Counted from the stretch's first letter, positions 28,839 through 39,073 are shown. The stretch is 64,000 bases of DNA from Thiopseudomonas denitrificans (GCF_002866065.1 NZ_LNJZ01000009.1:310001-374000), one strand, 5' to 3'. Numbers and translations are program-made. The notes: generated by a model not told the origin, from the sequence alone.

Positions 28839-31658
28839 TCACTCTGCCAGTTGTTGCAGTGCCTGGTTCAGCAGGCTTTCCAGCTGATATTTTTTCTGCA
28901 GCAGCTCAACGGTATGCAGTCGGCCTGCAGCCTGTTCTTGCGGCAGATCAAGGTCGGTGATATAGCAGGGATAGCGCTCGCCATTGCGGCGGGCAGAAAG
29001 GATTTCCGTCGCAACTTGCCGGTACAGCTGCTCGCCATGATCCAGCCGGGAAAATTCGCGCCCGTTGCAATAGAGGGTCAATGCTCCGCTGCTGCCAACA
29101 ATCGCCTGCACCGCATAAAACTGTTCGGCGACATGTACCTGCACCTGGCAGGCCTCAATGCCCCGGGCACGCGCTCCGCCGGCAGGAACAATCCGGAAGT
29201 AGCGCACATCCAGCCCCGGCCGCAAGTCGCCATCACTGGACAGCCGGGCGTTTCGCCGAAACTGCAGGGCGGCAAAAAACCGTTGCCAGGGCAGCAACAG
29301 CCCGGACTCGCCGACAAAGGGTGAGCGTTGCCGGAACAAGCGATTGCCTTCATCAAACAGGTACAGCTCGGCACTGTCACCCTGCACCTGAAAATACAGC
29401 TCGATGCGGCCCGGTACAGCCTGCATCAGCAAGTACCGCAGCGGATGCCCTTCCAGGGCCTGCTGGTCCAGCAGCCACGGCAGGCAGATATGGCGCGGGT
29501 CGGCAATAAAGGCCTCCAGTGCCTGAATATCAGGCAATGCACAGGCATCTACCGCCCCTTCGTTCCATTCCAGCACATGAAAGCCCGCGCGCAGCTGCAG
29601 CAGGTAGCGGACATTGCCCTGGCGCGCCGCCTGCAACAGCTGCTGCGCGACCTCTTCCACCCGCGCGGCAATGGCTGGCGCCCGGGTACGCCCGAAACTG
29701 TATACCCGCAAACCCGGCTCCAGCGGATGAACCGTTTCGGCCAACAGGGAGGACAGGCAGTCAGCCAGGGCATCCGCTCCTTCCCAGGACTGCACCAGCA
29801 GTTCGTTCCAGCTATTCAAGCTGAGGCGGTCGATGCTGCGTACCAGATTGACCCGCCGCCCGGAAAAATCCAGCGGATTGGTCTGGCCAGTGGCGATCTG
29901 GATGTCCTCCTGCACCAGCATCGGAAAGGGATCACGGGCCAGGTTGACCACCAGCATGCCGTGCACCGTGCGTGCCGGCTGTAACAACACCTGTTCGGCA
30001 ACCTCGTCGCCGCCAAGGGGAAATTCCTGCGCCATGCGTTGCAGCACATCATGCAAATCACGCTCGCTGAAGCTGCCGTCTTCGGTCAGCACCGTCAGGC
30101 TGCTGGCCGCATCGACAATACCGTTGCGGTAGGCCCAGGCCAGCAATTCGAGCAGGCCCGGCATGCGCTTGAGCGGGCTATGGAACTCCAGCTCGCTTCG
30201 TCGCAGATTGCCGGGGTAGAAGGCCCAGTGGGTATATTCATCGTCGGCCACCCTGTATTCCGCCAGGGTCAGAAAGGGTTCCGACATGTCATCGGAAATT
30301 TGCGGATTGATGTGCTCGATCTTGTCAGCCTTGCGCTCGAAGGCAGCATACAGGCGCCGCCCCAGCACAGCCAGATCACGGGCGCTGGTGCCCGCCAGAC
30401 TGCCGCTACGCTGCGCCCAGTCACCGAGAAAGCGGTAACTGGCCATCAACTCACGCACCAGCAATCGCCGTTCACTCCGCACTTCGCCGACCCGCCACTG
30501 ATTGCGGCGGTCAAGGTTCTTGAGCTGCTTATCTGTCCAGCCCCATTCACTCACCAGCTGCCACAACAGGTTACGCTGCCAGTCGCTACGTCGCCGTGCC
30601 CCGGGCTGCCCCATGCGGATACCGATTTTCAGGTAAAAACAGCGACGCACCAGCTCCAGTCGTTCCCACTCGTTGCGTTGCTGCAAATAACGCTCAAGTT
30701 GCCGGTACAGCATGACATAGGCATCCAGACTGTCAGCATCCTGTTCGTTATCATACAGGGCCCGCTTGAACTGGCGGCTGACACAGTCAACCTGCGGATA
30801 CTGCCCGGCATACACCTCGATCAGCAACAGCTTGAGCAGCGACTTGTAGGGCTCGGCAATCCCCTTGTAGATCTGCCACATGCCGGCCCCGGCAAATTCC
30901 CGCGCCGGAATCTGCGCCAGATGGCCCAGGTCGACCACCTCTTCCCGCCGGACAAAACGCTTTTCCAGCAGAATCGCGCAATATTCGCCATAACGGTGCT
31001 CCTCGTAATCGGGTACATACCACCACAGCGGTGTGCGTCCGGCCAGCCAGACACTGGTACGGTAAAACTCGTCAAGCAGCAGATAATGCTGAGTGGTGCC
31101 GCAATCATCGGAGGTCAGTACGCCATCACGCGCGCCCGATACATAGTGCTCCGGATTGATCAGGAAGATATGGATTTGCGCTCCCAGGCTGCCGGCCCAC
31201 TTCTGCAGGGCATCGCACTTGCGGCGCAAGCTGGCCAGCGCGGCCGCATCCAGTTCCGGAGCGTGACACAGCCAGAAATCCATGTCGCTTTGCACGCCAT
31301 GGCCAATGGAGCCGACACTGCCCATCAGGAACAGGCTATAAAGGCTGAAACGGTCGTAACCGGTGCGCACCCGGTAACTGAATGAGCGCGCCAGCCCCTG
31401 AGCTTCCTGTATCAGCCCCGGGTCGGGCTCATACCCGCCGAAACCGGCCGGTGTCGCCGCCGACACATAGCCGGGCAGCAAGGGGTGGGAAACGTGCAGC
31501 AAGAGCGGCAGCAGGCGCAACACCTGCTGCTGACGGGCAGACAGGCTTTGTCCGGCCCGCTCCAGCCGTACCTGGTTCAACTGCAGAAAACGGCTGCGAA
31601 TGCGTGACAGATCCTTGCGGTCTATGCCTTCTTCGATGACAGGCCGAATCTGCACCAT
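28839..31658 (-). CDS. cyaA: Class I adenylate cyclase
   Basis: Makes cAMP from ATP for Vfr/CRP-type regulation. The 939 residues are slightly longer than the E. coli enzyme. The nucleotidyltransferase motif GSVGS (113-117) and the metal-binding acids in SDMDFW (124-129) are intact, and the large C-terminal regulatory domain is complete. It starts 9 bp after the TIGR02647 gene and is probably the last gene of the argH-containing transcript. Confidence 0.95.
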   Translation of the reverse strand: MVQIRPVIEEGIDRKDLSRIRSRFLQLNQVRLERAGQSLSARQQQVLRLLPLLLHVSHPLLPGYVSAATPAGFGGYEPDPGLIQEAQGLARSFSYRVRTGYDRFSLYSLFLMGSVGSIGHGVQSDMDFWLCHAPELDAAALASLRRKCDALQKWAGSLGAQIHIFLINPEHYVSGARDGVLTSDDCGTTQHYLLLDEFYRTSVWLAGRTPLWWYVPDYEEHRYGEYCAILLEKRFVRREEVVDLGHLAQIPAREFAGAGMWQIYKGIAEPYKSLLKLLLIEVYAGQYPQVDCVSRQFKRALYDNEQDADSLDAYVMLYRQLERYLQQRNEWERLELVRRCFYLKIGIRMGQPGARRRSDWQRNLLWQLVSEWGWTDKQLKNLDRRNQWRVGEVRSERRLLVRELMASYRFLGDWAQRSGSLAGTSARDLAVLGRRLYAAFERKADKIEHINPQISDDMSEPFLTLAEYRVADDEYTHWAFYPGNLRRSELEFHSPLKRMPGLLELLAWAYRNGIVDAASSLTVLTEDGSFSERDLHDVLQRMAQEFPLGGDEVAEQVLLQPARTVHGMLVVNLARDPFPMLVQEDIQIATGQTNPLDFSGRRVNLVRSIDRLSLNSWNELLVQSWEGADALADCLSSLLAETVHPLEPGLRVYSFGRTRAPAIAARVEEVAQQLLQAARQGNVRYLLQLRAGFHVLEWNEGAVDACALPDIQALEAFIADPRHICLPWLLDQQALEGHPLRYLLMQAVPGRIELYFQVQGDSAELYLFDEGNRLFRQRSPFVGESGLLLPWQRFFAALQFRRNARLSSDGDLRPGLDVRYFRIVPAGGARARGIEACQVQVHVAEQFYAVQAIVGSSGALTLYCNGREFSRLDHGEQLYRQVATEILSARRNGERYPCYITDLDLPQEQAAGRLHTVELLQKKYQLESLLNQALQQLAE

Positions 31659-31667
31659 GGGGCTTTG

Positions 31668-31904
31668 TCAGCCTGCGGCAAGGATCGTTTTCAGTGATTG
31701 CAGCTGCTGTGCCGCCTCCAGTCCGAGCAGGGTCAGATAACCGCCATCATCCTGGGTAATCAGCCCCTTGGCAAACAGCCGCCCGGCAGCGTTGATGCGT
31801 ACCGGAGACGCGTCGCTATGGATTTTCAGTCCTTCCTGCAGGCTGTTCACCGGGAACAGACTCAGCAATTGCATTTCTTCCAGCAGTTCTTGGGTCAAGG
31901 CCAT
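31668..31904 (-). CDS. TIGR02647 family protein
   Basis: A 78-residue protein resembling the conserved gammaproteobacterial family TIGR02647, usually found next to cyaA; its function is unknown. It has a small helical fold with the KGLITQDDGGYLTLLG segment. The ATG before ALTQELLEEM, with GAGGAA 7 nt upstream, is preferred to an in-frame ATG eight codons earlier. Confidence 0.82.
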   Translation of the reverse strand: MALTQELLEEMQLLSLFPVNSLQEGLKIHSDASPVRINAAGRLFAKGLITQDDGGYLTLLGLEAAQQLQSLKTILAAG

Positions 31905-31943
31905 GGTCCATTCCTCATTTTCATTCAAGACAAAATATTCTGT

Positions 31944-32237
31944 TCAAGTCTCGTCCGCCGGCAATTCGGGCAGCTCGCGCAACATCCTTTCATAATTGCC
32001 CGCATCAAATCCGCGCTCCTGCTGCAGGCTCTGCCGAATTTCCACTGCCAGCACATAGGCCATCATTTCAACAACTTCTTCGCGCTCCATGCCGACCAGA
32101 GTCAGCTTGTTGAGCACGGCCTGCACACAGGCCGGATCAGTGGCCAGCAACTGGTTTTCAATCGCTTCGACCAGCTGCTGACGAACCTGGTCGTCTTCGT
32201 CCTGTCCGGCAACATCATCATCTTCATATTCAAACAC
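31944..32237 (-). CDS. Hypothetical acidic 97-residue protein
   Basis: Not recognised. A GTG start at 32237 is supported by GGAGGAAA 5 nt upstream. The product is mostly helical with a strongly acidic N-terminus (FEYEDDDVAGQDEDD) and an acidic tail (ELPELPADET). It lies 16 bp after argH and 39 bp before the TIGR02647 gene, so it is likely cotranscribed. A longer upstream reading overlaps argH and is rejected. Confidence 0.75.
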   Translation of the reverse strand: MFEYEDDDVAGQDEDDQVRQQLVEAIENQLLATDPACVQAVLNKLTLVGMEREEVVEMMAYVLAVEIRQSLQQERGFDAGNYERMLRELPELPADET

Positions 32238-32253
32238 GGCTTTCCTCCGGCTG

Positions 32254-33660
32254 TCAGCGCTGCGCCAGCAGCGCACGGCCCCTTGCCACGGCAGCACGCA
32301 CCTGTGCCGGAGCAGTACCGCCAATGTGATTGCGGGCGTTGACCGAGCCTTCCAGCGTCAGCACGGCAAACACGTCGTCGTGGATTTTGTCACTGAACTG
32401 GCGCAACTCGTCCAGGCTCATTTCAGCCAGATCCCTGTTCTGCTCCACGCCATAGCGCACGGCAAGCCCGACAATCTCGTGACAGTCACGGAACGGCAGG
32501 CCCTGGCGCACCAGGTAGTCGGCCAGATCGGTGGCAGTGGAGAAGCCACGGCGGGCCGCTTCACGCATGAACTCGCGTTTGGGCTCGATGGCCGGGACCA
32601 TATCAGCAAAGGCCCGCAGGCTGTCACGCAGGGTATCAGCCGCATCAAACAGCGGTTCCTTGTCTTCCTGGTTGTCCTTGTTGTAGGCCAGCGGCTGGCC
32701 TTTCATCAGGGTCAAAAGACCAGTCAGTGCACCAAATACACGGCCGGATTTCCCACGGATCAGTTCGGGCACGTCGGGGTTCTTCTTTTGCGGCATGATC
32801 GAGCTGCCGGTGCAGAAACGATCGGGCAGATTGATGAAATTGAACTGCGCCGAAGCCCACATCACCAGCTCTTCGGAAAAACGCGACAGGTGCATCATCG
32901 CCAGGCTGGCGGCGGCACAAAACTCGATGGCAAAGTCACGGTCGGAGACGCCATCCAGCGAGTTGCCTGAAATGGCTTCAAAGCCCAGCAGCTCACAGGT
33001 GACGGTGCGGTCAATCGGATAGGTGGTGCCGGCCAGCGCGGCGCTGCCCAGCGGCATGCGGTTGGTGCGCTTGCGGCAGTCGACCAGGCGCTCATGGTCG
33101 CGACTGAGCATCTCGAACCAGGCCAGCAGGTGGTGACCGAAAGTCACCGGCTGGGCGGTTTGCAGGTGGGTGAAACCGGGCATGATGGTGTCGGCTTCAC
33201 GCTCGGCCAGCTCCAGAAGGCCCTGTTGCAAGCGGGTAATTTCGGCAAGGATTGCATCGATCTCGTCACGCAGCCACAGACGGATATCGGTAGCCACCTG
33301 ATCGTTACGGCTGCGGCCTGTGTGCAGTTTTTTGCCGGTAATACCAATGCGCTCGGTCAGCCGTGCCTCGATGTTCATGTGTACGTCTTCAAGGTCGGTG
33401 CGCCATTCGAACTGGCCAGCCTCGATTTCCTGCTGGATGGCGTTCAAGCCATCTTCGATGGCCTTGAGTTCGTCCGCATTGAGCACACCTACCCGGGTCA
33501 ACATGTTGGCGTGGGCCAGCGAGCCCATGATGTCGTGACGGTACAGACGCTGGTCAAAATCGACGGAAGCGGTAAAACGGGCAACAAAGGCGTCCACTGG
33601 CTCGCTGAAGCGGCCACCCCAGGACTGGTTGGTCTTTTCGGTATTCTGGTTTGCGCTCAT
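32254..33660 (-). CDS. argH: Argininosuccinate lyase
   Basis: Last step of arginine synthesis: cleaves argininosuccinate to arginine and fumarate. The 468 residues carry the fumarase-superfamily signature [12 protein letters not shown] and the N-terminal WGGRF segment. An in-frame extension of 52 residues upstream has no family similarity; the ATG before SANQNTEK is chosen. It is transcribed away from algZ/algR, as in other pseudomonads, though separated from them by three extra genes. Confidence 0.96.
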   Translation of the reverse strand: MSANQNTEKTNQSWGGRFSEPVDAFVARFTASVDFDQRLYRHDIMGSLAHANMLTRVGVLNADELKAIEDGLNAIQQEIEAGQFEWRTDLEDVHMNIEARLTERIGITGKKLHTGRSRNDQVATDIRLWLRDEIDAILAEITRLQQGLLELAEREADTIMPGFTHLQTAQPVTFGHHLLAWFEMLSRDHERLVDCRKRTNRMPLGSAALAGTTYPIDRTVTCELLGFEAISGNSLDGVSDRDFAIEFCAAASLAMMHLSRFSEELVMWASAQFNFINLPDRFCTGSSIMPQKKNPDVPELIRGKSGRVFGALTGLLTLMKGQPLAYNKDNQEDKEPLFDAADTLRDSLRAFADMVPAIEPKREFMREAARRGFSTATDLADYLVRQGLPFRDCHEIVGLAVRYGVEQNRDLAEMSLDELRQFSDKIHDDVFAVLTLEGSVNARNHIGGTAPAQVRAAVARGRALLAQR

Positions 33661-33742
33661 GGTGGTTCCGGTGCAGGTTAAAACATGTCGCGCATGATAA
33701 CAGATGCAAGTGCTGTTTGGCTTGGAGCCAGCTCTGGTCAGG

Positions 33743-34114
33743 TCAGGCGTTGCTGTCCTGCCACTGGCGATCGGCATCCTTTGCCTTGAGCAACAGGGCC
33801 AGGGCAGCAACGCCAAACGAAACCATCAATACGATGGTGCCGGTCAGCGACAGATAACCCGCCCACAGCACCAGCCATACTACCCATGCGCTCCGGCTCC
33901 GGCCCGTCAGCGCCAGCACCGCCGGACCCACCGACAGCACCAGGCCGTGCAGAACAATGGTTAGCGGCATGCCGTGAAAAAACATCGGCAACAGCTCGCT
34001 GGAGCCCAGATTGTGCAACTGCGACGAAGCCCGCAGCAGTACAAAATACATCAGCCCGATCAGCAGCCAGTTGATCAGCAGGAACGGCAACACTTTCTTG
34101 GCAATTGCTCGCAT
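33743..34114 (-). CDS. Hypothetical four-helix membrane protein
   Basis: Not recognised. The 123 residues have hydrophobic segments at about 9-27, 43-68 and 74-110 (the last probably two helices) and a charged C-terminal tail. No signal cleavage site or catalytic motif is visible. It lies between argH and trxC on the same strand with non-overlapping gaps. Confidence 0.7.
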   Translation of the reverse strand: MRAIAKKVLPFLLINWLLIGLMYFVLLRASSQLHNLGSSELLPMFFHGMPLTIVLHGLVLSVGPAVLALTGRSRSAWVVWLVLWAGYLSLTGTIVLMVSFGVAALALLLKAKDADRQWQDSNA

Positions 34115-34151
34115 CGTTTGAACCTCTGGAGTGGTATGGCTGACAAAATAC

Positions 34152-34187
34152 CTTGATGGAGCTGCATTTCAATGCATCACGATCAAG
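34152..34187 (-). terminator. Nested hairpin between trxC and the membrane-protein gene
   Basis: Outer arms CTTGAT (34152-34157) and ATCAAG (34182-34187) flank inner arms TGCAT (34163-34167) and ATGCA (34172-34176) with a TTCA loop. Read on the minus strand it follows trxC and is trailed by GTATTTTGT, so it may terminate trxC transcription. Confidence 0.45.
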
Positions 34188-34199
34188 AAATCCGGTTTT

Positions 34200-34637
34200 T
34201 CAGGGTTCAATACCCTGCTGCCGCAGCCACGCCAGCAACTGCGGCAACGCCATCGCACCGCTCTGGCGGGCGACTTCCTTGCCGTTGCGGAACAGGATCA
34301 GCGCTGGAATGGAGCGGATGCCAAGCTGGCCGGCCAGTTGCTGCTCCTGCTCGCTGTTGAGCTTGGCCAGACGGCACACGCCCTGTAGCTGCCGTGCAGC
34401 CTGATCAAAGACCGGCGCAAACTGCCGACAGGGGCCGCACCACCCGGCCCAGACATCCACCAATAGCGGCAGATCGCCCCTGATCTGACGGCTGTAACTG
34501 GCTGCCGTCAGCTCCAGCGGCGTGTCACGCAACACTGCCTGTCCACACACACCGCATTTGGGACGGTCCATGACACGCAGGGCCGGTACACGATTGGCGG
34601 CATCACAGTGGGCGCAGGGGATAACAAGAGCTGACAT
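34200..34637 (-). CDS. trxC: Thioredoxin 2 (TrxC) with N-terminal zinc ribbon
   Basis: Cytoplasmic disulfide reductase. The 145 residues have two N-terminal zinc-binding pairs (Cys8/Cys11 and Cys28/Cys31) and the thioredoxin active site WCGPC (66-70). The ATG before SALVIPCAHC is chosen over a 28-residue upstream extension because TrxC proteins start just before the first CxxC. Confidence 0.93.
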   Translation of the reverse strand: MSALVIPCAHCDAANRVPALRVMDRPKCGVCGQAVLRDTPLELTAASYSRQIRGDLPLLVDVWAGWCGPCRQFAPVFDQAARQLQGVCRLAKLNSEQEQQLAGQLGIRSIPALILFRNGKEVARQSGAMALPQLLAWLRQQGIEP

Positions 34638-34778
34638 GAGCACTCCTCGGGTAATGGCTGCAAGACACTTTATATCCCATACAGGTATGTCCGTGAAAAT
34701 ATTTTTCAACTCTTCGAGCAAGCCGGATTACCGTCAACAGTAGTCAAGGACGACATGCGGTATCGCAAGGAGGCGCTC

Positions 34779-35297
34779 ATGCATACCCGGGAACAGGGCA
34801 TCACCCTGGTCGAGCTGCTGATTGTAATCGCCTTGCTGACGGTGATCGCCCAGGTCGCATTGCCGGCATGGCAGACATTCATCATGAAGAATCGCTCACA
34901 GGCATTGCAGCACAGCGTCGAACGTGCGGTGCATCTGGCACGCTCCCGGGCGGTAACAGGCCGCACGACGATCGAGCTTTGTGGCAGCCGCAACGGGGAA
35001 AACTGCAGCAGCGACTGGTCCTCCGGCTGGCTCATGCAGGCCGTGCCACCCGGCCGGCAAGCGGAGCCTCCGGAACAGGTCACACAGCTCGACCCGCGTC
35101 ATCTGCAACTGCAGTGGGCCGGCTTCCGGCCCAAAATCGCCTTTAACGCCAGCGGTTACAGTGCCGCCAGCAACGGCCGCTTTTTTGTCTGCCGCGATCA
35201 TGCGATTGACTGGCAGCTGATCCTCAACCGACAGGGGCGTCTACGCCGGGGCAGCGTCCGGGAAAATCGCGAACAGGATCACCGTTGCGCCAGATAG
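34779..35297 (+). CDS. FimT/GspH-type pseudopilin
   Basis: A 172-residue type IV pilin-like protein. A short leader ends in Gly, followed by ITLVELLIVIALLTVIA: the prepilin peptidase site, the conserved Glu at +5 and the N-terminal hydrophobic helix. The residue at +1 is Ile rather than the usual Phe. The C-terminal GspH domain contains several cysteines. AAGGAGG 6 nt upstream supports the ATG at 34779. It stands alone immediately upstream of algZ-algR rather than in a fim/pil minor-pilin cluster. Confidence 0.85.
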   Translation: MHTREQGITLVELLIVIALLTVIAQVALPAWQTFIMKNRSQALQHSVERAVHLARSRAVTGRTTIELCGSRNGENCSSDWSSGWLMQAVPPGRQAEPPEQVTQLDPRHLQLQWAGFRPKIAFNASGYSAASNGRFFVCRDHAIDWQLILNRQGRLRRGSVRENREQDHRCAR

Positions 35298-35345
35298 CCG
35301 GGGAAAGCTGTTGCCTGATCAACAATGGCAGGCGACACTGGCTCC

Positions 35346-36440
35346 ATGAACAAACATGTACCGCCCCGAAACGGGGACACTGATTTTTTCCTGCCGGAGC
35401 TGTGCCGTGGCGAGGCACTACTGGGTCTGGTACTGCTGGCCGAATTGCTGGTCATGGTACTGGTACTGGCCGAGCCGGGCATTTCCGGGCTCGACTGGAG
35501 CAGGCTGGCGCTGGTGTCATTTTTTGTGCAGTGGGTGGTCCTGCTGACCGTGGCCCTGCTGTGTCCGTTACGCCCCTGGCTGATGCACCTGAATTCGGTG
35601 CATTCCAGCCTGCTGACCTGCTTGCTGGTGGTGCTGGTGACACTGGCCTGCACCGCCGCCAGTCAATATCTGGAGCATTTTTATCAGGGTGTCCCCCGCG
35701 AACCGGCGGATACCGTCGTCTATCTGAAAAACGCGCTGATCAGCCTGATCATGTCCGCCATCGTGGTACGGGTGCTGTACTTGCAAAGCGAATCCCGGCG
35801 CCAGCAGCGGGCAGAATTGCAGGCACGCCTTCAGGCCCTGCAGGCACGCATACGGCCACACTTCCTGTTCAACAGCATGAACAGCATTGCCAGCCTGATC
35901 GAGCTGGACGCAGAGCAAGCCGAACGCGCCCTGCTGGACCTGTCAGACCTGTTCCGGGCAGTGCTCGCCCAGGGTGACGGTCCGTCCAGCTGGCAACAGG
36001 AAGCGGGGCTGGCCCGTCAGTACTTGTCACTGGAGCACTACCGGCTGGCCGACAGGCTACAGGTGGAGTGGCATACCGGACAGCTGCCGGACGACCTGCC
36101 AATCCCGCACCTGACCCTGCAACCCCTGCTGGAAAACGCCATCCTGCATGGCATTCAACCCCTGTCGGCTGGCGGAACCATCAAGGTCAGCGCACGGCTT
36201 GATAATGGCCTGTTCCGCCTGCAACTGGAAAACCCGCTACCGGCACAACCCGGTTTGCATCGTGGCAGCGGCACCGCCCTGGACAATATCCGCATGCGGC
36301 TGGTCGCGTTGTTCGGTCCTGCTGCCAGCTTGACTACCCACACCGGCGATGGTGTCTTTATTACCAAAATCCAGTACCCTTTACCCCATGTAGCAGCGGA
36401 GACCCCCGTCAAACATGAAAGTACTGATCGCCGACGATGA
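35346..36440 (+). CDS. algZ: Sensor histidine kinase AlgZ (FimS)
   Basis: LytS-type membrane histidine kinase partner of AlgR, controlling type IV pili, alginate and virulence genes in Pseudomonas. The 364 residues (from the second ATG) have about four membrane helices in 26-145, a short coiled coil, the His_kinase phosphoacceptor region RPHFLFNSMNS (His172) and an ATPase domain with LQPLLENAILHG. An ATG 21 bp upstream is an alternative start. The 3' end overlaps algR by 26 bp. Confidence 0.9.
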   Translation: MNKHVPPRNGDTDFFLPELCRGEALLGLVLLAELLVMVLVLAEPGISGLDWSRLALVSFFVQWVVLLTVALLCPLRPWLMHLNSVHSSLLTCLLVVLVTLACTAASQYLEHFYQGVPREPADTVVYLKNALISLIMSAIVVRVLYLQSESRRQQRAELQARLQALQARIRPHFLFNSMNSIASLIELDAEQAERALLDLSDLFRAVLAQGDGPSSWQQEAGLARQYLSLEHYRLADRLQVEWHTGQLPDDLPIPHLTLQPLLENAILHGIQPLSAGGTIKVSARLDNGLFRLQLENPLPAQPGLHRGSGTALDNIRMRLVALFGPAASLTTHTGDGVFITKIQYPLPHVAAETPVKHESTDRRR

Positions 36441-37152
36441 ACCCCTGGCCCGCACCCGGCTGGCGCGCATGGCCGCACAACTGCCCGGTTGCCGGGTACT
36501 GGACGAGCAGGCCGCCACTGGCACACAGGTACTGGAGCTGTGTGAACGGTTACAGCCGGACATCCTGTTGCTCGACATCCAGATGCCCGAGCTGGACGGA
36601 CTGGAGGTTGCCGCAATTCTCGACCGGCGGGAAAACTCGCCGGCCATCATTTTCTGCACAGCACATGACGAGTTTGCCCTGCCCGCTTTTGCAGTGAATG
36701 CCCTGGGATACCTGGTCAAGCCGGTACGCATGGAGCAATTGCAGCAGGCAGTTGAACGGGCGGCACGGCTCAACCCGATGCAACGTGCCGCCCTGCGCCA
36801 AAGCGCCGAACCTGTGCCCGGCCGGACACATATCAGCGCCAAAACCCATAAAGGCATTGAGTGCATCGCCCTGGAGGATGTCCTGTACTTCCAGGCCGAA
36901 CACAAGTATGTGACCGTCTACCACATCAACGGTGAAACCCTGATCGACGAGTCACTCAAGACCCTGGAAAACGAGTTTCCGGAACTGCTGTTGCGCATCC
37001 ACCGCAGCATCCTGGTCAACCGCACAATGATCGAGCGCATGCAGCGCAATTCTGCCGGCCAGCAGCACCTCTACCTGAAAGGACAGGATCTGCCCTTGCC
37101 GGTCAGCCGCCGTCACGCCACTCCGGTACGCGAGCTGATGCACAGGCTCTGA
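36415..37152 (+). CDS. algR: Response regulator AlgR (LytTR family)
   Basis: Response regulator paired with AlgZ. The 245 residues comprise a receiver domain with phosphoacceptor Asp54 in LLLDIQMPELDG and a C-terminal LytTR DNA-binding domain (about 138-240). It overlaps algZ, so translation is coupled. In many pseudomonads hemC follows algR; here a convergent TerC-type gene does. Confidence 0.95.
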   Translation: MKVLIADDEPLARTRLARMAAQLPGCRVLDEQAATGTQVLELCERLQPDILLLDIQMPELDGLEVAAILDRRENSPAIIFCTAHDEFALPAFAVNALGYLVKPVRMEQLQQAVERAARLNPMQRAALRQSAEPVPGRTHISAKTHKGIECIALEDVLYFQAEHKYVTVYHINGETLIDESLKTLENEFPELLLRIHRSILVNRTMIERMQRNSAGQQHLYLKGQDLPLPVSRRHATPVRELMHRL

Positions 37153-37212
37153 GTTTGTTGCTCACCAACGGTCGAAACAGTCATTCAGGCCAGACAGCCG
37201 GCCTGCCGGCAC

Positions 37213-38778
37213 TCAACCTGCAGCAGGGCCGACACGGGCCAGCTCAACCTCGGCAATGCGCACTCCGTCAATGATGTGTGCAACCCTGATCAGCCAGTCA
37301 TCCACCAGTAACTCTTCGCCCTCTTGCGGCATGTACTCCAGACGATCAAGAATCAGGCCCGCCAGCGTGGTGTAATCTTCAGCCGCTGGCAGCGGACAGG
37401 GCAGATGACGGTTGATTTCATTCAGGCTTTCACCGGCATCGACCCGGTAAGAGCCTGTCTCCAGCAACTCGACACAAGGCTCGTATTGCGGCTCGTCACC
37501 TTCGCTGATATCACCGGCAATCGCTTCCAGAATGTCCTTGAGGCTGATGATGCCTTCCAGGGTGCCGAATTCATCAACCACAAAAGCCAGCTGGCGACCA
37601 TCACGACGAAAAGCTTCCAGTGCATTGATCGATGTTTGTGTCTCGAGCAGCACCGTGGCCGGCTCCAGATGCTTCTCCACATCCGGCTGCTCGCCACGCA
37701 GTATGGCATGCAGCAGGACTTTCTTCTGGACGATGCCCAGCGGCTCGTCCTGCCGCCCATCGCGGATGACCACTATCCTCGAGTGCGGGCTGGCCAGCAG
37801 CTGTTCCCGCTGCTGTTCAGCTCCGGCAGCCAGATCCAGCATGTCGACTTCGCGGCGGTGGGTCATCAGCGCCTTGACGTTGGTTTCGGCCAGTTTCAGC
37901 ACGCCCCGGACCATGTCACGCTCGTTGTCCTGAAACACCTGCTCCTGCTCATCCTGTCCCCCGGCACCACCCGGACCCTGCTGCCCGGATATCGCATTGC
38001 GACCGAGCAAACGCAGGATATTGCCGGCAGTACGCTCGCGCAGGGTACCGGCACTGTTGAGCCACTTTTCCTTGTTGTGCTGCGCCACCTGGTTGAACAG
38101 CTCGACCATGATCGAAAAACCGATAGCGGCGTACAGATAACCCTTGGGAATCTTGTAACCCAACCCCTCGACAATCAGGCTAAAGCCGATCATCAGCAAA
38201 AAACCAAGGCACAGGATCACCAGCGTCGGCCGCTGATTGACGAAACGGGTCAGGCCCTTGCTGGCGGCCAGCATCACGCCCATCGCGACAATCATTGCCA
38301 CCGCCATCACGGCCACCTCGTCGGCCATGCCGATGGCAGTGATCACTGAGTCAATCGAGAATACCGCATCCAGCACCACGATCTGGGTCACCACCACGCC
38401 AAAACCGGCATAAGCCACCGGCACGCCGCCTTCATGCTGGCGCCCTTCCAGCCGTTCATGCAGCTCCATGGTCGCCTTGAACAGCAAGAACAACCCGCCC
38501 ACCAGCATGATCAGGTCACGCACCGAATAGCCGTGCCCAAACAGGCTGAACAGCGGTGTGGTCAGGGTCACCAGCCAGGCAATGCTCAACAGCAGGAGCA
38601 AACGCATCACCAGCGCCAGCGACAGGCCGACTACCCGTGCCTTGTCGCGTTGCTCCGGCGGCAGTTTTTCAGCCAGCACCGCAATGAACACCAGGTTGTC
38701 GATACCCAGCACGATTTCCAGCGCAATCAGCGCCAGCAGACCGGCCCAGACGGTCGGATCAGCAAGCCATTCAAACAT
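37213..38778 (-). CDS. TerC-family membrane protein with CBS and CorC/HlyC domains
   Basis: A 521-residue protein of the YegH/YoaE type. An N-terminal TerC domain (about residues 1-240, seven helices, with [12 protein letters not shown] and the acidic [11 protein letters not shown] motif) precedes a pair of CBS domains (about 300-425) and a CorC/HlyC transporter-associated domain (about 435-515). TerC relatives export manganese or other divalent metals; the substrate here is not known. It is convergent with algR. Confidence 0.9.
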   Translation of the reverse strand: MFEWLADPTVWAGLLALIALEIVLGIDNLVFIAVLAEKLPPEQRDKARVVGLSLALVMRLLLLLSIAWLVTLTTPLFSLFGHGYSVRDLIMLVGGLFLLFKATMELHERLEGRQHEGGVPVAYAGFGVVVTQIVVLDAVFSIDSVITAIGMADEVAVMAVAMIVAMGVMLAASKGLTRFVNQRPTLVILCLGFLLMIGFSLIVEGLGYKIPKGYLYAAIGFSIMVELFNQVAQHNKEKWLNSAGTLRERTAGNILRLLGRNAISGQQGPGGAGGQDEQEQVFQDNERDMVRGVLKLAETNVKALMTHRREVDMLDLAAGAEQQREQLLASPHSRIVVIRDGRQDEPLGIVQKKVLLHAILRGEQPDVEKHLEPATVLLETQTSINALEAFRRDGRQLAFVVDEFGTLEGIISLKDILEAIAGDISEGDEPQYEPCVELLETGSYRVDAGESLNEINRHLPCPLPAAEDYTTLAGLILDRLEYMPQEGEELLVDDWLIRVAHIIDGVRIAEVELARVGPAAG

Positions 38779-39073
38779 GCCGGCAACCCTCCGCCGGGCA
38801 TGGCGTCAGGCGCACCCTGCCATCTGTTGCAGGCAGCACACGGCACAACAATCCGGCCGGCCATGCAAGTGCATGCAGACTATGCGCCAGATACCAATGA
38901 AGAAGGGAATGAAAAACGAGAAGGGAGCATGCAGCGGGAGGTTTGTCGGGCTGTTGCCGACACGACTCAGTGTCCAAGACAGGGATTCCTGTAAAAATAA
39001 AACCGCTTTTTATCGAAAAAATGCGCCAAATGCAAGAAAACAAATATGACACCAGACCAGCGGTGTCTTGCTT
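38779..39073. other. Intergenic region between TerC-type gene and sugar dehydrogenase
   Basis: This 295-bp gap holds the upstream region of the TerC-type gene and the end of the dehydrogenase transcript, both on the minus strand. I see no convincing terminator, repeat, RNA or small gene. The open readings that cross it lack family similarity. Confidence 0.5.
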
